Made by a program: the position numbers and the translations under genes. A DNA stretch of 64,000 nucleotides from Antrodiella citrinella (lineage: Eukaryota; Basidiomycota; Agaricomycetes; Polyporales; Steccherinaceae): assembly GCA_004802725.1 (NCBI GenBank), contig SGPM01000102.1, positions 9,957 to 73,956 of the forward strand, given 5' to 3'. Position 1 is the first letter of the stretch. The number at the start of each line of letters is the position of its first letter. Below are positions 1 through 11,155 of this stretch, in pieces. A model generated the notes under the pieces. It was not told where the DNA came from. It saw only the letters and a list, made by a program, of their open reading frames with translations, and did no database searches.

Positions 1-129
1 AGTCCTTCNGTGNTGNNTCNTTCTNTNATNNNTCNTTNNNNCNCNNTNNTTGNATTCCTGCAGATCGACCTGCAACTTGCTAAACAAGGTTACCGCCTCG
101 CGGCATGGTTGAACGTCCTGTTCGACGGC

Positions 130-1040
130 TCAACGATGTTGCCATAAACAATNTGAAGGACTTATATTGTATGTATGTATTTCGACGCAGACTGTATTTN
201 NCTGTACTGTTNTNGAACNAATGTATACCAATCCGTTGTACTTTGAACCACAAACGTTACCATTGAAGCTTACATCGATATCGCGGTCTCTATTTCCTNG
301 ACAACCACCCCCATCCTTGAGTCGTTCCATTGGGGTTTGGCACCAACAGCGTTGTACGAGCTCCCAGAGCTTCTTTGGCATACTCCGAGACCGTTCTCCG
401 TTCACGGGTTGACTTGGACGTCGTCTCCCTCCGTTAAGCTCCTTGGCGATTNGCAAGTCGGGCAAGCCAGCGAATGGTCGCTGTCCGCTGTACATCTGCA
501 AGTAATGTGGAGTCAGTTTAGCCCATATAACCCTTGACCTTTCTTTATTCAGGAGAGAGGCAATTGAACGACTGACCTCAATACAGATGCNCGCGAAACC
601 GTACACATCACAAGCAAAGTCCGGTTTGTGGAACGGACAGAGCGGTTCTGGCGCAGCCGACGCCATAGATGAATGTNTGCGCCGTGTTCGTATCTGCGAG
701 CGAAGTCAACCCGAAGTCGGTCAGCCAGGGCATGGTGGCCATCCNAGTCTGAGCCTGACACCAAGATATTGTCCCGGCGCAGTCCCTCGTTGTGGAGGAC
801 CCAAAACCGCGCGCAACCGTGGAGAAAGCGAGCGTCCCTGCGAGGCCCGGTCGTCGTTCAGACTGTTATNGAGGGTAAGACGCATCAGTGCGTATCTGCG
901 TTTGGTGGTATGTATATCCGAGTCCTGTGTGCGTACCTGTTCAAAGCTCGCNCCAGGTTATTTCTCAGTTCTTTCAGAACTGATACCATCGCAGGCGGGC
1001 CCGCCAGGAAGCCATGATCGCGCCGGATACTCTGTATAGG
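130..1040 (-). pseudogene. TKL-like protein kinase fragment, catalytic core and C-lobe
   Basis: The minus strand reads as the second half of a protein kinase. Around 830-765 there is a catalytic-loop-like stretch ending in RRDNILVSG. About 20 residues on, in a different frame, comes TDFGLTSLA (DFG). Then follow an APEP motif, CDVYGFA (subdomain IX) and, after a likely intron, MYSGQRPF and the LWELVQRCW..PMERL block of subdomain XI. The arrangement matches the tyrosine-kinase-like kinases common in Agaricomycetes. The reading frame changes between the catalytic loop and DFG, and the usual HGD/HRD aspartate is not where expected (the text reads HNEGL). Several N bases lie in the same stretch, so the break may be real decay or poor sequence. 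The N-lobe was not recognised; it may lie between 1040 and 1415 or be missing. The family call is fairly sure; whether the gene is functional is not. Confidence 0.55.
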
Positions 1041-2064
1041 GTCCATGGATTATAGCGTTCGGGAGGTCGATATGACGCGGATGCCAGTTGGAGAAAAGCT
1101 GAAGTCATAAATNACGACGATCGATGTTTGATACAGACTCTCATATCTCAGCGCTAGCGCTATAACGAATTCGAAAACTCCGCATCGTGCATTTGGGCGG
1201 TAGGAACATGCTGGAGAACCAGATGTGATCTGTTGTACCATGGGAAGTAGTAGCCTGAGGTTATGCGCGAGGCGGAGCGCTGGCTTTACTTTTCGCTCGC
1301 TACACGACGATTTCAGACTCGGACATACTAGACCATTGGTNTGAACACTCACNGGTGCAAGAANGTATAGGAAGAAGTTGTGACTCATTGCCATGGGCAG
1401 TTCCAATGCGCTCATAGAAGCTGCAGGTGGAAGGATGGCTGTCCTTTCGTTGNCCTGCTATACGAGAAGCACGATGCACGCGTTACTATGGTAGACGTGC
1501 AGAGTCAGGCTACGGTCACGAAAACCAAATGCCAGTGAATTCTAGACTTCCATGCCATTTGTAAAGAGACAACGACCTTAGTCCGACTTACCGCTGAAAG
1601 TCTTTCCACCTTCAACATANGTTCAACACGCGGCAGANGAAGCTTCGAAGGACATACACTATCTCGACTGTGATCAAGGGATGGGCGGCGTTCAAGTTGG
1701 TCACGATGAGCTTGAACAGACTAGGCCTCATGGGTTTTCATGACGCCAAAACCTGTCCTACCTGTGTCTCCAGAAGTCATGATGCGATGCAAGAATACAA
1801 AGCACTTTACTTGCTATACAGATAACCAGAGACCGGTGCGCGAAGGCAGTAGTTGCGGTGTGAGCGATCTTCGTGCAGTCCCAAAATAGGAGTACTTAGA
1901 GCGGGGGCGATTGCCGAGATGTGATGTGATAGATGANGCCCGCCCGCTCATCTTCAGAGACTCAGAGCCCTGCACCCCTCTTCTTTCTTCCACTACTTAT
2001 ATCACACAATCCTTTTCTTTCCTCCGCACACACCCCCTCAACCTCCTTCACTACCCACTCACTC
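1041..2064. other. no gene recognised; upstream region of calmodulin
   Basis: Contains scattered N bases. A 121-codon minus-strand frame at 1050-1415 has no motif I recognise, though it could hold the missing N-lobe of the neighbouring kinase. The last 100 bases before the calmodulin ATG are pyrimidine-rich (CT tracts with CACACA), as is common in basidiomycete promoters of highly expressed genes. Confidence 0.5.
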
Positions 2065-2974
2065 ATGGCCGATCAATTGGTGAGTAGCTGGCGTGTGACC
2101 CCTTATTGATCTGTGTATGGCGTGTGCTGATTGTGATNTTGGTGCTTGTCGCAGTCCGAGGGTATGTCGACTTGAACGGATTTTCTTAGAGGTATAGTGC
2201 TGACGATGTTTGTTCGTGTGGGTTTACAGAGCAGATCTCCGGTACGTGCTGTTGTGCTCGTGTATCCCAGATCAGCCATATTCACGCATACAATCACCAG
2301 AATTCAAGGAGGCGTTCTCCCTGTTCGACAAGGGTGAGCCCGCTCTTCCCCTGTCTCTCTACCTCCGCTCATGTCTCCATTCTTGCATAGACGGCGATGG
2401 CACGATAACCACCAAAGAGCTTGGCACCGTCATGCGTTCGCTCGGACAGAACCCGACGGAAGCTGAGCTGCAAGACATGATCAACGAGGTGGACGCAGAC
2501 GGGAACGGTACGATCGACTTCCCCGAGTTCCTGACGATGATGGCGCGCAAGATGCGCGATACCGACTCGGAGGAGGAGATCAAAGAGGCGTTCAAGGTGT
2601 TCGATAAGGACGGGAACGGCTATATCAGCGCGGCGGAATTGAGGCATGTCATGACCAACCTTGGTATGTTCTTCGCGTGTAGATGGTGTTGTTTTGGGGA
2701 CGATGCTCATTGTGTTTGTGTTGTGCAGGGGAGAAGCTGTCTGACACTGAGGTCGATGAAATGATCCGCGAGGCGGATGTTGATGGTGATGGCCAAATAA
2801 ACTACGACGGTATGTGGCATATCCACACCTATCAACCGTCCTGACAACCACTCACTGTCCTTTCTCGTTCCCTTCATTAAACAGAGTTCGTGAAGGTACG
2901 CTACAATTCCCTTGTGATGTTGTCCGTCTTACACTTGCTAACCACTCCCCTCGCAGATGATGTTGTCAAAGTAA
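2065..2974 (+). CDS. Calmodulin
   Basis: Small Ca2+ sensor that activates calcineurin, CaM kinases and other targets. Eight exons join into 149 codons, the standard calmodulin length: 2065-2079, 2155-2161, 2230-2241, 2301-2333, 2391-2663, 2729-2809, 2885-2895 and 2957-2974. The product starts MADQLSEEQISEFKEAF and ends MMLSK. Four canonical EF-hand loops are visible: [34 protein letters not shown] and [12 protein letters not shown]. Only the fifth exon is of ordinary size; five of the others are 7-18 nt, so short-read or naive ORF calling would miss both ends. All splice junctions used are GT-AG and keep frame. One N lies inside the first intron and does not affect the protein. The identification is essentially certain. 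Confidence 0.97.
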
Positions 2975-3263
2975 ATGGAGAAAGCCACCGCTGCGCAGTG
3001 CCCCCAATATCCTGTACTCAGATTGTTGTAACTCGTTATCGATATCTTTGTTCCAGTTCGAGCATTCTCGCTATTCGACTGGATTTATGTTGTACTGGGA
3101 TGATAGGTTATTCATTCTTCACTCTTCGCGAGTTCATGGTACTGCGTCGCAGTCGGAACCGAACTGCGGGGGCGGGCCGAGAGGATGGAGAACTGCGCTC
3201 CCCGTGGGTGCGTCATCAGCCCCTGTACGCACGGTTACTCCTCTGCGGAGTCGCGCGTAGTCG

Positions 3264-3270
3264 TATATAA
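3264..3270 (+). promoter_or_regulatory. TATA box of the small hydrophilic protein gene
   Basis: A TATATAA heptamer lies 105 bases before the ATG at 3375. The bases between are rich in CA and CT, fitting a 5' UTR of about 70-80 bases. Confidence 0.6.
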
Positions 3271-3374
3271 ACCTGTTCATTCGTGTCGCCCGAGTTTCAC
3301 CAAACACAAACGTACCATCAGACCATCTAAATCCACATCTATATCACTACACGACTAGACCATAAACTATAAAC

Positions 3375-3808
3375 ATGTCGAGCATCATCAACAAGGTCAA
3401 AGAGAAGACTTCGTCGCGCAAGTCTGACTCTGCCAGTGCCCAGTCGCAGCAGCAGCCTCAGCGTAACGAGGAGCCGACGTACTCCATCCAGCCCCATCCC
3501 GCCGTACGTTTTTCTCCTTCCTTCGTTGGACACAGGATACGATACTTATCGAACGACATGTCAACAGAAGAGCGAGGATCCGCGCGACCTCGAGCCCTCC
3601 CAACTCGGTGGCGGACTGAACTCCAACCCGGAGTACGGCGCGCTCCACGCTCGCGACCCGCACGTCCCTTCCAAGGACGTGTTGAACAACATCAACGAAG
3701 CTCCTGCTGTGAGTATCTCGTGGTTTATGTAGGCGGGGCTGACTGGTCATGGCTCCACAGACGAGGGACGAGTTGCATGCGAGGACGGAAGAGTTGAACA
3801 GACGTTGA
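3375..3808 (+). CDS. Small hydrophilic protein, PEYG-motif family (copy 1)
   Basis: Three exons (3375-3503, 3568-3708, 3761-3808) encode 105 residues, with introns in phase 0 at both junctions. The product is very polar: the N-terminus is K/S/Q-rich (MSSIINKVKEKTSSRKSD) and the middle is Q-rich. The conserved-looking core reads QLGGGLNSNPEYG and is followed by KDVLNNINEAP and a charged end, ELHARTEELNRR. No signal peptide or membrane segment is seen, and it is probably largely disordered. The core resembles that of the next gene (QLHAGKVGLGPEYG, then KILHNPEKVQ and MRTGELKKRE), so the two look like old tandem duplicates. I recognise this as a hypothetical family of basidiomycetes without an assigned function. 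A TATA box at 3264 suggests regulated, possibly stress-linked, expression; that is inference. Confidence 0.8.
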
Positions 3809-4030
3809 GACTTATACAGGAATCATGATGTATTATGTTGTAGCCGTATGAACGCTTCTTGCCCTGTCTACTTATAGAGCTGGTATCCACGGCCCCGCCG
3901 TCGTCGCCGCTTCCATCAGAGACGCCCGACGGTCCGCTCATCCCAATGACATCATCTCTCCTCACCACCCACAGTGACGTCAAGAATCTCTGTGACTATA
4001 AGACCACTCAACGACTCTCAGTACACATCC

Positions 4031-4727
4031 ATGTCTCAATCACAAACCCAGTCCCAATCCAACCCACAACAACCCCCCGCTCAGGCTCGTGCGGACTCCC
4101 AGTCCAACGCCAGCGCGTCGCAGAACGGCGGTGCGAGCACGACGAGCACCGAGCCAGACGACGGCTACCCGCCGCAGTTGCACGCCGGGAAAGTTGGCCT
4201 TGGGCCAGAATATGGCAAGGGAGCGGTACGTCTTCTTCTTTCACGCATGCTACGACACAATCTCATGTCGGAACTTTGTTTGCAGAGCGGCGGCGACAAG
4301 CTCACCGGATGGAAAGAAGAGATCGCGGGAAAGATCCTGCACAACCCCGAGAAAGTCCAACACGGCAAAGACATGCGCACGGGCGAGTTGAAGAAGCGGG
4401 AGAAGGAGGACGAGCAGGTAAGAACAACCCCCTTCTATACCTCCATCATCCACTGACTTTGTTCTTGGATTTTAGAACCCATTCGAGCCAGGCTCTGGTC
4501 CAGCAACCGACAAGGGAGACGCAGAGAAGCCTGATGAGTCGAAACCACCAGCCGTGAACAGTGCCAGTCGGACAGACAGCAACGTCGCTCAGGCCGGCAC
4601 GCCTCAGACTGGACACGAAGAGAATACAGAGAAGGAGCAAGCGGCGACGACTGCGCCTGAGGGTTCGGACGAGGCTGAGGTTCAACGGAAGGGCGAGGCT
4701 ACCCATGGGGATAAACAGATCGGGTAA
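4031..4727 (+). CDS. Small hydrophilic protein, PEYG-motif family (copy 2)
   Basis: Three exons (4031-4225, 4286-4417, 4476-4727) encode 192 residues with phase-0 introns. The N-terminus is a Q/S-rich tract (MSQSQTQSQSN). The core QLHAGKVGLGPEYGKGA is followed by a K/E-rich helix-like segment with WKEEIAGKILHNPE and TGELKKREKEDEQNPF. The C-terminal 80 residues are acidic, low-complexity and E/T/P-rich. An in-frame ATG at 3974 would add 19 residues. The start at 4031 is preferred because a TATA-like ACTATAAGA lies near 3997, which would place 3974 upstream of transcription. It faces the same way as copy 1, 222 bases downstream, and shares exon count and core motif. Function unknown; no enzymatic motif is present. 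Confidence 0.8.
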
Positions 4728-5226
4728 AGGGCTCTTTCGTCTATAATCGTCATGAGTTAGACGTAGCTAAGATTTACCCACATTGTATCATTGTAATCGT
4801 ACCATTTCTTGATTGCTATCAACGCTATGGGTTTATGTGTTGGAGGATGAGCTCACCATGACAGCTGGTTGAAAAACGATGTGCGAGTCACTGGTCCCGC
4901 CACCGTTCGCAAAATGAAATGGAGCGGGTCCGGCAGATGATACCAGACCTATTCCAACCTCTGGTAGTGCGCTGCGCCACCAACGAACAGGTCGGGAGGT
5001 CGGGGCAGGCTCGGCTAGCTTGTCGGATCTCTAAATTTCCCAACAGGTAAAAATGTCTACTCGCATATCGTTTTGCAACCAGCTGGAATGCGGTGCGACG
5101 ACGTTCGTAGCCTGAGTGATGTCCGCCAGGCAGCCTGAATACGGTAAGCGCCGAAGAATTCCAAACTCCGATGCGCCTGTGCCGCGTGCGCGTCTGACTC
5201 TCCTCCACTCATTTTTATGTGTCACA
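4728..5226 (+). other. intergenic, no gene seen
   Basis: About 500 bases hold the 3' end of the small-protein gene and the 5' region of the first F-box gene. Open frames here are short and show no family motif. Confidence 0.5.
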
Positions 5227-6990
5227 ATGGCACCCAGTACAGAAGAACAACATGGTATGCAGCTACTTCTTCACTTGACCCCTAAAGACTGCGCTCATTT
5301 CGCGGATTTCGCCAGCGACACCGAATCCAGTGAACGCAACATCAGCAGCGACAAGGCGCCGCCCGTTTTCCCTCCTGAAATCTTCTTAGAAGTTTTCGAG
5401 GCGTTCAAGTCCAGAAAACATGACTTGACAGACTCAGAGTACGTGCTAACCCTTTCCAGCCTATCTCGCGCCTGTCGCATGTTCCGCGACGTCTGCCAGC
5501 CTCTCTTATTCTCCTCCCTCGTATGCAGAGGTCCGAGCCAAGACCCTAGTAATTACGAGGAGCTCTTGGAACGACTGGACCTCCTATCTTCAGGAAACAA
5601 AACGTACCTCAGACTCGTCGCGCATGTAGAAGAATTTCGTATCTGTGGGTGGTATGATGCGGAAGGGCCAGACGAAGCTCACGGCATGCCCCCTTCGATG
5701 CAGACAGTCTTCCGCGCGCTGCACGCCGCCGCACCGCACTTCACCCGCGTCCGTTACTGCGACGCTCGCGAACATGCCCCTCGGCGCGGCAGCGTTGAGA
5801 GCGGTGCGCGCGATGCCGGCGGTTGGAGGTGCTCGTGCTCGAAGTGGCGTCGTATGACCCGACTAGGCAGTGGGTGCCGCTTTACGACGACCAGATATAC
5901 GTGGTGCCGGACCACACTGAGCGTCGGCCCCTGACGAGCTTGGTCTTGCGGACCGTCAGTCCGAGGTCTACGTTCCCTTCGTCGATATGGCTCACGTGAG
6001 GCACTTGGAGGTCAATTGGCGCTGTGTCAGGAGTCTGGTTGACAGAAAAGAAGACATGCCGCTCCTCACGGAGTTGCACATAGACGACGACCATACTGAG
6101 GAGGGGCATTGGCCGCTCCTGCTTGGCCTACTTCGACAGATGCCGGCGCTCCAAGTCCTTACCGTGGTAAGCAAGGCTGAAGAGGGAGAACTCGTAATCA
6201 ACGCTCCACCTGAGTTCCATGTGCCAAGTCAACTGCACACACTTTGCGGCTCTTTGGATCTAGCACAGCTGCTCAATGGGTCTTGCCCTATACGCCACTT
6301 GGACCTCGGTTCTCAGCCTATTCATATGGACCAGGAGGACCTTGAACCGACCATGACTTCCGTCCTCACCTCGACTACGGGTCCGATAGAGACGTTGAAG
6401 ATCGAAGTGGGGGCGTTGCGACGACCGTGGATAATCTCGNGTCTAGATCATGTACGCTCGCTCACGGTCACTCGCAAGGAGACGCCCANCAGCTTCGTGA
6501 GTATCTTCTTTCTTTNTGTCTGAAGCCGACTGGTGGACTTTTCGTTCAGGACTATTGGGAGCTGAAACTGAAGCTTCCGTCCGTCGTGGACCTGCACTTC
6601 GAGATCAGACGCTGCGTCCGGGACACAGTATGGATGGACGACATCCTCCTNGACCTCCAAGGGCAACACAGATTCATCTCAGACAAGCTCATACCGTTCT
6701 TACCAGCCGTCGCTCGAATCACATTCNCCGGTCTCGTCCAATGGCGACTCGTAAAATCTGCAAACCCAGACGAGTCCGAGGAAACCTGCACATGGCATGC
6801 GGTTGCTTTGAACAGGCAGAAATTGAAGGCGCTGTTGGTGCGGTGGGTCAAGCACCGNGCTGATTTCGCGAAGGTCGTCGTTTCGGACTACGAGGGNTGT
6901 NTGGCGGATTTGGTCGCGGATCCGGCGAGTCGGGAGTTTCGGCGTGCGCTCGACGTTNAGTGCTTGAGAGACCGAAGACTGCAGTTGTGA
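5227..6990 (+). pseudogene. F-box/LRR-like protein, frame-broken copy
   Basis: The start at 5227 (MAPSTEEQH) opens a frame with the F-box core FPPEIFLEVFEAF and LSRACRMFRDVCQPLLF, the usual pattern of Agaricomycete F-box proteins that recruit substrates to SCF ubiquitin ligases. Homology to the neighbouring copy at 7331-9082 runs to the end (both near the stop read ADPASRE.RRAL). In copy 1 the homologous text moves between frames three times in about 230 bases: near 5755, 5820 and 5975. It then continues from 5987 (VDMAHVRHLEVNW) to an intron near 6498-6549 and on to the stop at 6988. The third break also lacks a few codons relative to copy 2, which argues for true deletion rather than miscalled bases. 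Ns appear only after 6430. Most likely a pseudogene; sequencing error remains possible. Confidence 0.7.
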
Positions 6991-7330
6991 TCCGCCGCAG
7001 AGTGTATNTTGATAGTAAGATTATAGTGACGCAATGTGAAGATCACTGTTCAACGAGTCCTGCAATTGGGACAGAGGTGATGAGGTTATCGAAACTGAAC
7101 TGAACTTGAAGCTTGGAGCTCAACATCAACAAAGTGCACTGCCACGCGCTCGCGTCCCACGGTCCTATATNAGGGTAACTGGCGGCTCCCTCTCCTCCGA
7201 ACGATCTTGAGTACAGCCTGAGTGAGTCGCGACTTGTCTCTCGGTTACGTATCCTGATCTNCCTTGGGAGACTGGTCTGCGATCTGAGACCACTTCTATC
7301 TCGCCTTCATTCGTTCGTCGCGGGTCCCCA

Positions 7331-9082
7331 ATGGCTACAATCAATGTCCGAGTCAGGGAAGACACTGCTGGTGTGTTATTTCCCACTTTTGCNGNGACTC
7401 TCAACTGAATATACAGATTTGTGGACTATTTTCCAGCTCTGGCGAGTGAACATTACGTCGGAAGGGCCACGTCGCTGCCTATCATCCCTCCCGAAATATT
7501 CCTTCTCATTCTCGACGAATCCCAAGAAATGACAGATTCGGAGTACAAGGCAACGCTTTCCAGCTTGTCATGTGCTTGTCGTATGTTCCGTGATATATTT
7601 CAACCCCTCCTCTTCTCNGTGCTTGAATGGAGAGGCCCGCAGGCGCACCACGGCAGCGACTGGCAGCAGAAGCACACCGNACTGTTGGAATGGTTCGCCC
7701 GTCTCTCTGCTAGAGACGAGAGGCTCCGAGGTTTGACACTTGCAGTGAAAAGGTGTCGTATTCGGGGTTGGATTCCTGATCGAAAGATGCCGGACAGCTT
7801 GCAGAAGGTGTTTCGAGGGCTAGGAGCNAATGCTCGACACTTCCGAAACCTTCGAGCCCTCACGCTTGAATCCCTGCCAATCAGCGCTTCTGCGTTGCAG
7901 GCGATCCATGCCATGCCACAGTTGAAGGAGCTTGTGGTCGAGAGGGTTTCTTCACCACGCGGTGATCAGAATTACGCACTGCGGTCCCCGAGACACATCC
8001 TGACGAGTTTGAGGATACGAGGCGTAAGCCCCTACTGCAAATTTCCTGTGGCTGCGACTCAGCTCGTCGACATGGACAATGTTCGTCGCTTGGAGGTAGA
8101 CTGGAGATGCGTCACGAGCCTATCTCACAGAGGAGAAGACATGCCACGGCTCACGGAGCTGCACATCGATGATGCGGTGACTGATGATGATAATTGGCAA
8201 CTTCTCATCAGCTTGTTCCGGCGCATGCCTGCGCTCCAAATCCTGACCGTGGCGAGCAAGCAGCGCGAGACAGCGCCTCAGCTCACACCAAATATTCATT
8301 TGCACGCGCCGAGAGGATTGCACACCTTGTGCGGTTCCATGGAACTAGCAAGACTGCTCATGAGGTTTTGCCCCATCCGTCACCTCGACCTTGGATCCCA
8401 AACCATTGATTTGGAACAGGAAGATTCACGTACATTTGACACCATTTTCACATCGACTGCAGGCCCCATAGAAAGCTTGAAGATATCGGTTGGGGCCCTG
8501 CATCGACCGTTACTTGTCGCACATCTGCAAAACATGTTGCGCTCGCTTACAATTACTCGTTGCAAGCACATTCCCGTCTCCTTCGTGAGTCTATATTTTG
8601 CTCGGATTGCGCACAGTGTGGTTCCGAAGCTGAGTTCTGATGTCTGTCTGATACAGCCTGCGGAGACGTGGGACCTGCCATCAAGCCTTCCATCTGTCAT
8701 GGACCTGCACATAGAAATCAGGCGATGTGCACGCGAAAACGTGCGTATGGACGAGATCATCCTCGACCTCCAAGGTCAACGCAAGTTCATCCTAGACAAG
8801 CTCGTGCCACTCGTACCATCGGTTACTAGTATCACCTTCGCCGGTCTCATTCAGTGGCGCAAGGCAGATGGAATGGCTGCATGCCCGAAGGCATCTCAGT
8901 TAGAGCCGGTTCACGAGAATTGGCATCCAACTATTCTGAACAGGCAGTCGGCGAAGGATGTGCTCTCGGGGATCATATACAGACGCCGGACTCGGAGACC
9001 TGTTACCACGGACTTTGAGGGATGTTTGGTAGATCTTGTGGCGGATCCGGCAAGTAGGGAGCTCCGTCGTGCGCTCGCCTAA
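7331..9082 (+). CDS. F-box/LRR-like protein, open copy
   Basis: A long open frame from about 7417 to the stop at 9080 encodes roughly 550 residues. After the F-box (IIPPEIFLLILDES and LSCACRMFRDIFQPLLF) comes a series of leucine-rich, irregular repeats: LRALTLESLPIS, VRRLEVDWRCV, LTELHIDD, LQILTVASK and IRHLDLGSQ. These are expected to form an LRR-like solenoid for substrate binding; the partner of the F-box is Skp1. The start is unresolved. A likely first exon begins at ATG 7331 or 7344, joined over a short intron ending with CAG at 7416, but neither gives a clean phase, and Ns lie in that intron. At 8586-8666 a stretch beginning GTGAGT and ending CAG matches the intron position of copy 1 but is 81 nt with no stop, so both spliced and unspliced forms stay open. 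Confidence 0.75.
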
Positions 9083-9344
9083 ATGTTGAAGGAGAGGACA
9101 TCAAGACATAGAATGTATGGGGTATTGTGACATTGAAATGACAAACGACTCGTTTTCAGGATTGTCAGAGGAAGACTGAAGCTTTGAGGAGGAAGACACT
9201 CGTACTAATGTTATCGATATTGTCGGACATACTATTACCACACATCGCAATCCACCTTCTCGAGTCTGAAGTCATATGCACTTCTCATTGTTGTATCTAG
9301 CTCTGCAATTACAACACGACACTTGAGTCCGAGGGTAGACCGGT

Positions 9345-11155
9345 CTACCACACTGTGCCGTTCAACAACTGGGAGATTTTCTTTCCGATGATGGTGTGCA
9401 TCGCGCCTAGGAAGCAAATCAACCAAAATCATTTGAACGACAAAGGAACTTGAATAGTGGGAAACGGACTTACTGGAAGGATGGTAATTGTTTCTACCAT
9501 CACAAGAAAGGATCAGCAAATATTGTCTGGCGTAAACCATTCAACGATAGTCGAAGCTTACCCCCAGAAGTCATCCGCACCGCCGAAGGATGCATTATTG
9601 ACGAACCCGTACGCCTGTGGGTCGTCGAGGACCATTGTGAAAAGCTTGTTGGCGTCGAACAACCAAGTTCGAATCTTATGGTCCCTGATCAGCTGGAGAA
9701 CCGTATCTGTGGATTGATAGGGCACTTACATCCGGGTTTACAGTCTGGAACGGGCTGACACGACTGGCCAGTTTACCGTTGAAGCCCTCAATGACGGATC
9801 TCTCGAGGGCTTGGGCTGTAGCGTTGCCGAGATTCTGTTAGATCCAAGTGTTGATGTGGTTGTCCGGTGAGAGAGATTCAAGATTGGAGTCTCACTATGG
9901 GAGCGCGATCAACAGGAGGGACGTTGATGAAGAGGAAATTTCTAGCACCGACGTTGCTGGACAGATAGTTAGTATTGTAGATCTTACCGCACGATGATAT
10001 GAAGAAGCTCGTACAACTGCGGATGAAGGAAAGTTAGACTTCAAGTGGATAGGACTAAAGGGGTGGCGATACGTACGACTTTCTGCACCAATGCAAAGTA
10101 AGCATTCAACGATGTATCAGAGACCCTAGCAACACAAAACCACACTCAGTCACTCCTGCTGCTAGCAACGCACATCTCGAGGATACGCACGCATCCCTGC
10201 GCCCACTATCCGTATACGAAATCCCGATATCATTGATCCCAATCCAAAACGAGAACAACTTGAACGTGTTGTTGCTGGTCCAAAATGTCGCACTCCCGTT
10301 GCTCGTCGCGCCAGTCAAGAACTGGTCCACCTGGTCCGTGAGCGTGAGGATGGTAGCGTTGCTTGGCGGGACGAGCTTGGTGTCGATCGTCGCCCCACCG
10401 TAGGCGTAGTTGTACGTCAGGATTAATGAGGTGTTGAAAACGATCGTGTCGACGTCTACCCAGTTCGACCCGCCGGTCGCGGTATCACCCTAGAATGAGA
10501 AAGAATTGGGTGGGTCAGGATTCAGGATTCTTTGCTGGGCGGCGAGTGGTATTGTGACTTACGGGATAGGGTGGGTTCCCGAGTGGATTTCCTACTGCGG
10601 GTAAGGTATCATTGGGCGAAAACCCTGTCTGCGTGTATGAATCTCCGCTGCAGAATTCGAAAGTGCACTTCAGCGCAACGATTGGTGAGAATGCCGTGAA
10701 TACACTCGCAAACTGAACCAATAGTTGACGTCCGGCGGTGTAGTCGGGGCAGAAACTGCAGAGACCGTTGGAGTTGGGTGCGGAGACTGAGATTGACCCC
10801 GAGGCATTAGGAACACATTGACTCCAGTCTGTTGGTCCTCGTATCAAGGGGGTGGTGATATACAATGGACAATGTACGTACAAACATTGAGTTTTGTGCA
10901 AGTCGTCCTGTTCAGTTTGAATGAGTAAGAGTGCAGATGTATATGATTTGAACAGATTCGTAGCTCACCCGGTGGTACAATTTGATGTTCCCGACCACCC
11001 AATACCACCACCTTTCAATGATAGTTTTAGCGAGACACTTTGCGATGAAGACCACACCACTTACATTGTCCCCAAGCAGGTTGTGCTGGGACAGTAGCGG
11101 CTCCACTTGCATGCGTCGCTGCAAGAACGACGAGTAGTGCGAACTTGAATGTCAT
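9345..11155 (-). CDS. Secreted CBM1-linked carbohydrate esterase family 16 (SGNH acetylesterase)
   Basis: Predicted extracellular esterase that removes acetyl groups from plant cell-wall oligosaccharides. The first exon (ATG at 11153-11155) gives a signal peptide, MTFKFALLVVLAATHASG. After an intron it becomes a fungal cellulose-binding module: WGQCGGIGWSGTSNCTTG, a TCTKLN segment and DWSQCVPNA, with the cysteines and aromatics of CBM1. Downstream come the SGNH blocks: GDSYTQTGF (nucleophile Ser), FWIGINDIG (block III Asn), then FLFINVPPVDRAPI and a NNYHPS segment with the C-terminal His. The last exon ends IGKKISQLLNGTVW. At least eight short exons are needed; I did not fix every junction. 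Family and direction are firm, and the N-terminal CBM1 was recovered only after choosing the correct splice phase. A TATTTAA on the minus strand at 11207-11213 is a likely TATA element. Confidence 0.88.

Noticed and set aside
3974..4030. ATG 3974 as start of the second small protein
   Set aside because: A TATA-like element near 3997 would lie inside the coding region; the extra residues look like a leader, not protein.
7421..7423. GTG at 7421 as start of the second F-box protein
   Set aside because: Nuclear fungal genes start with ATG; the frame continues upstream to a splice acceptor, so a first exon must exist.
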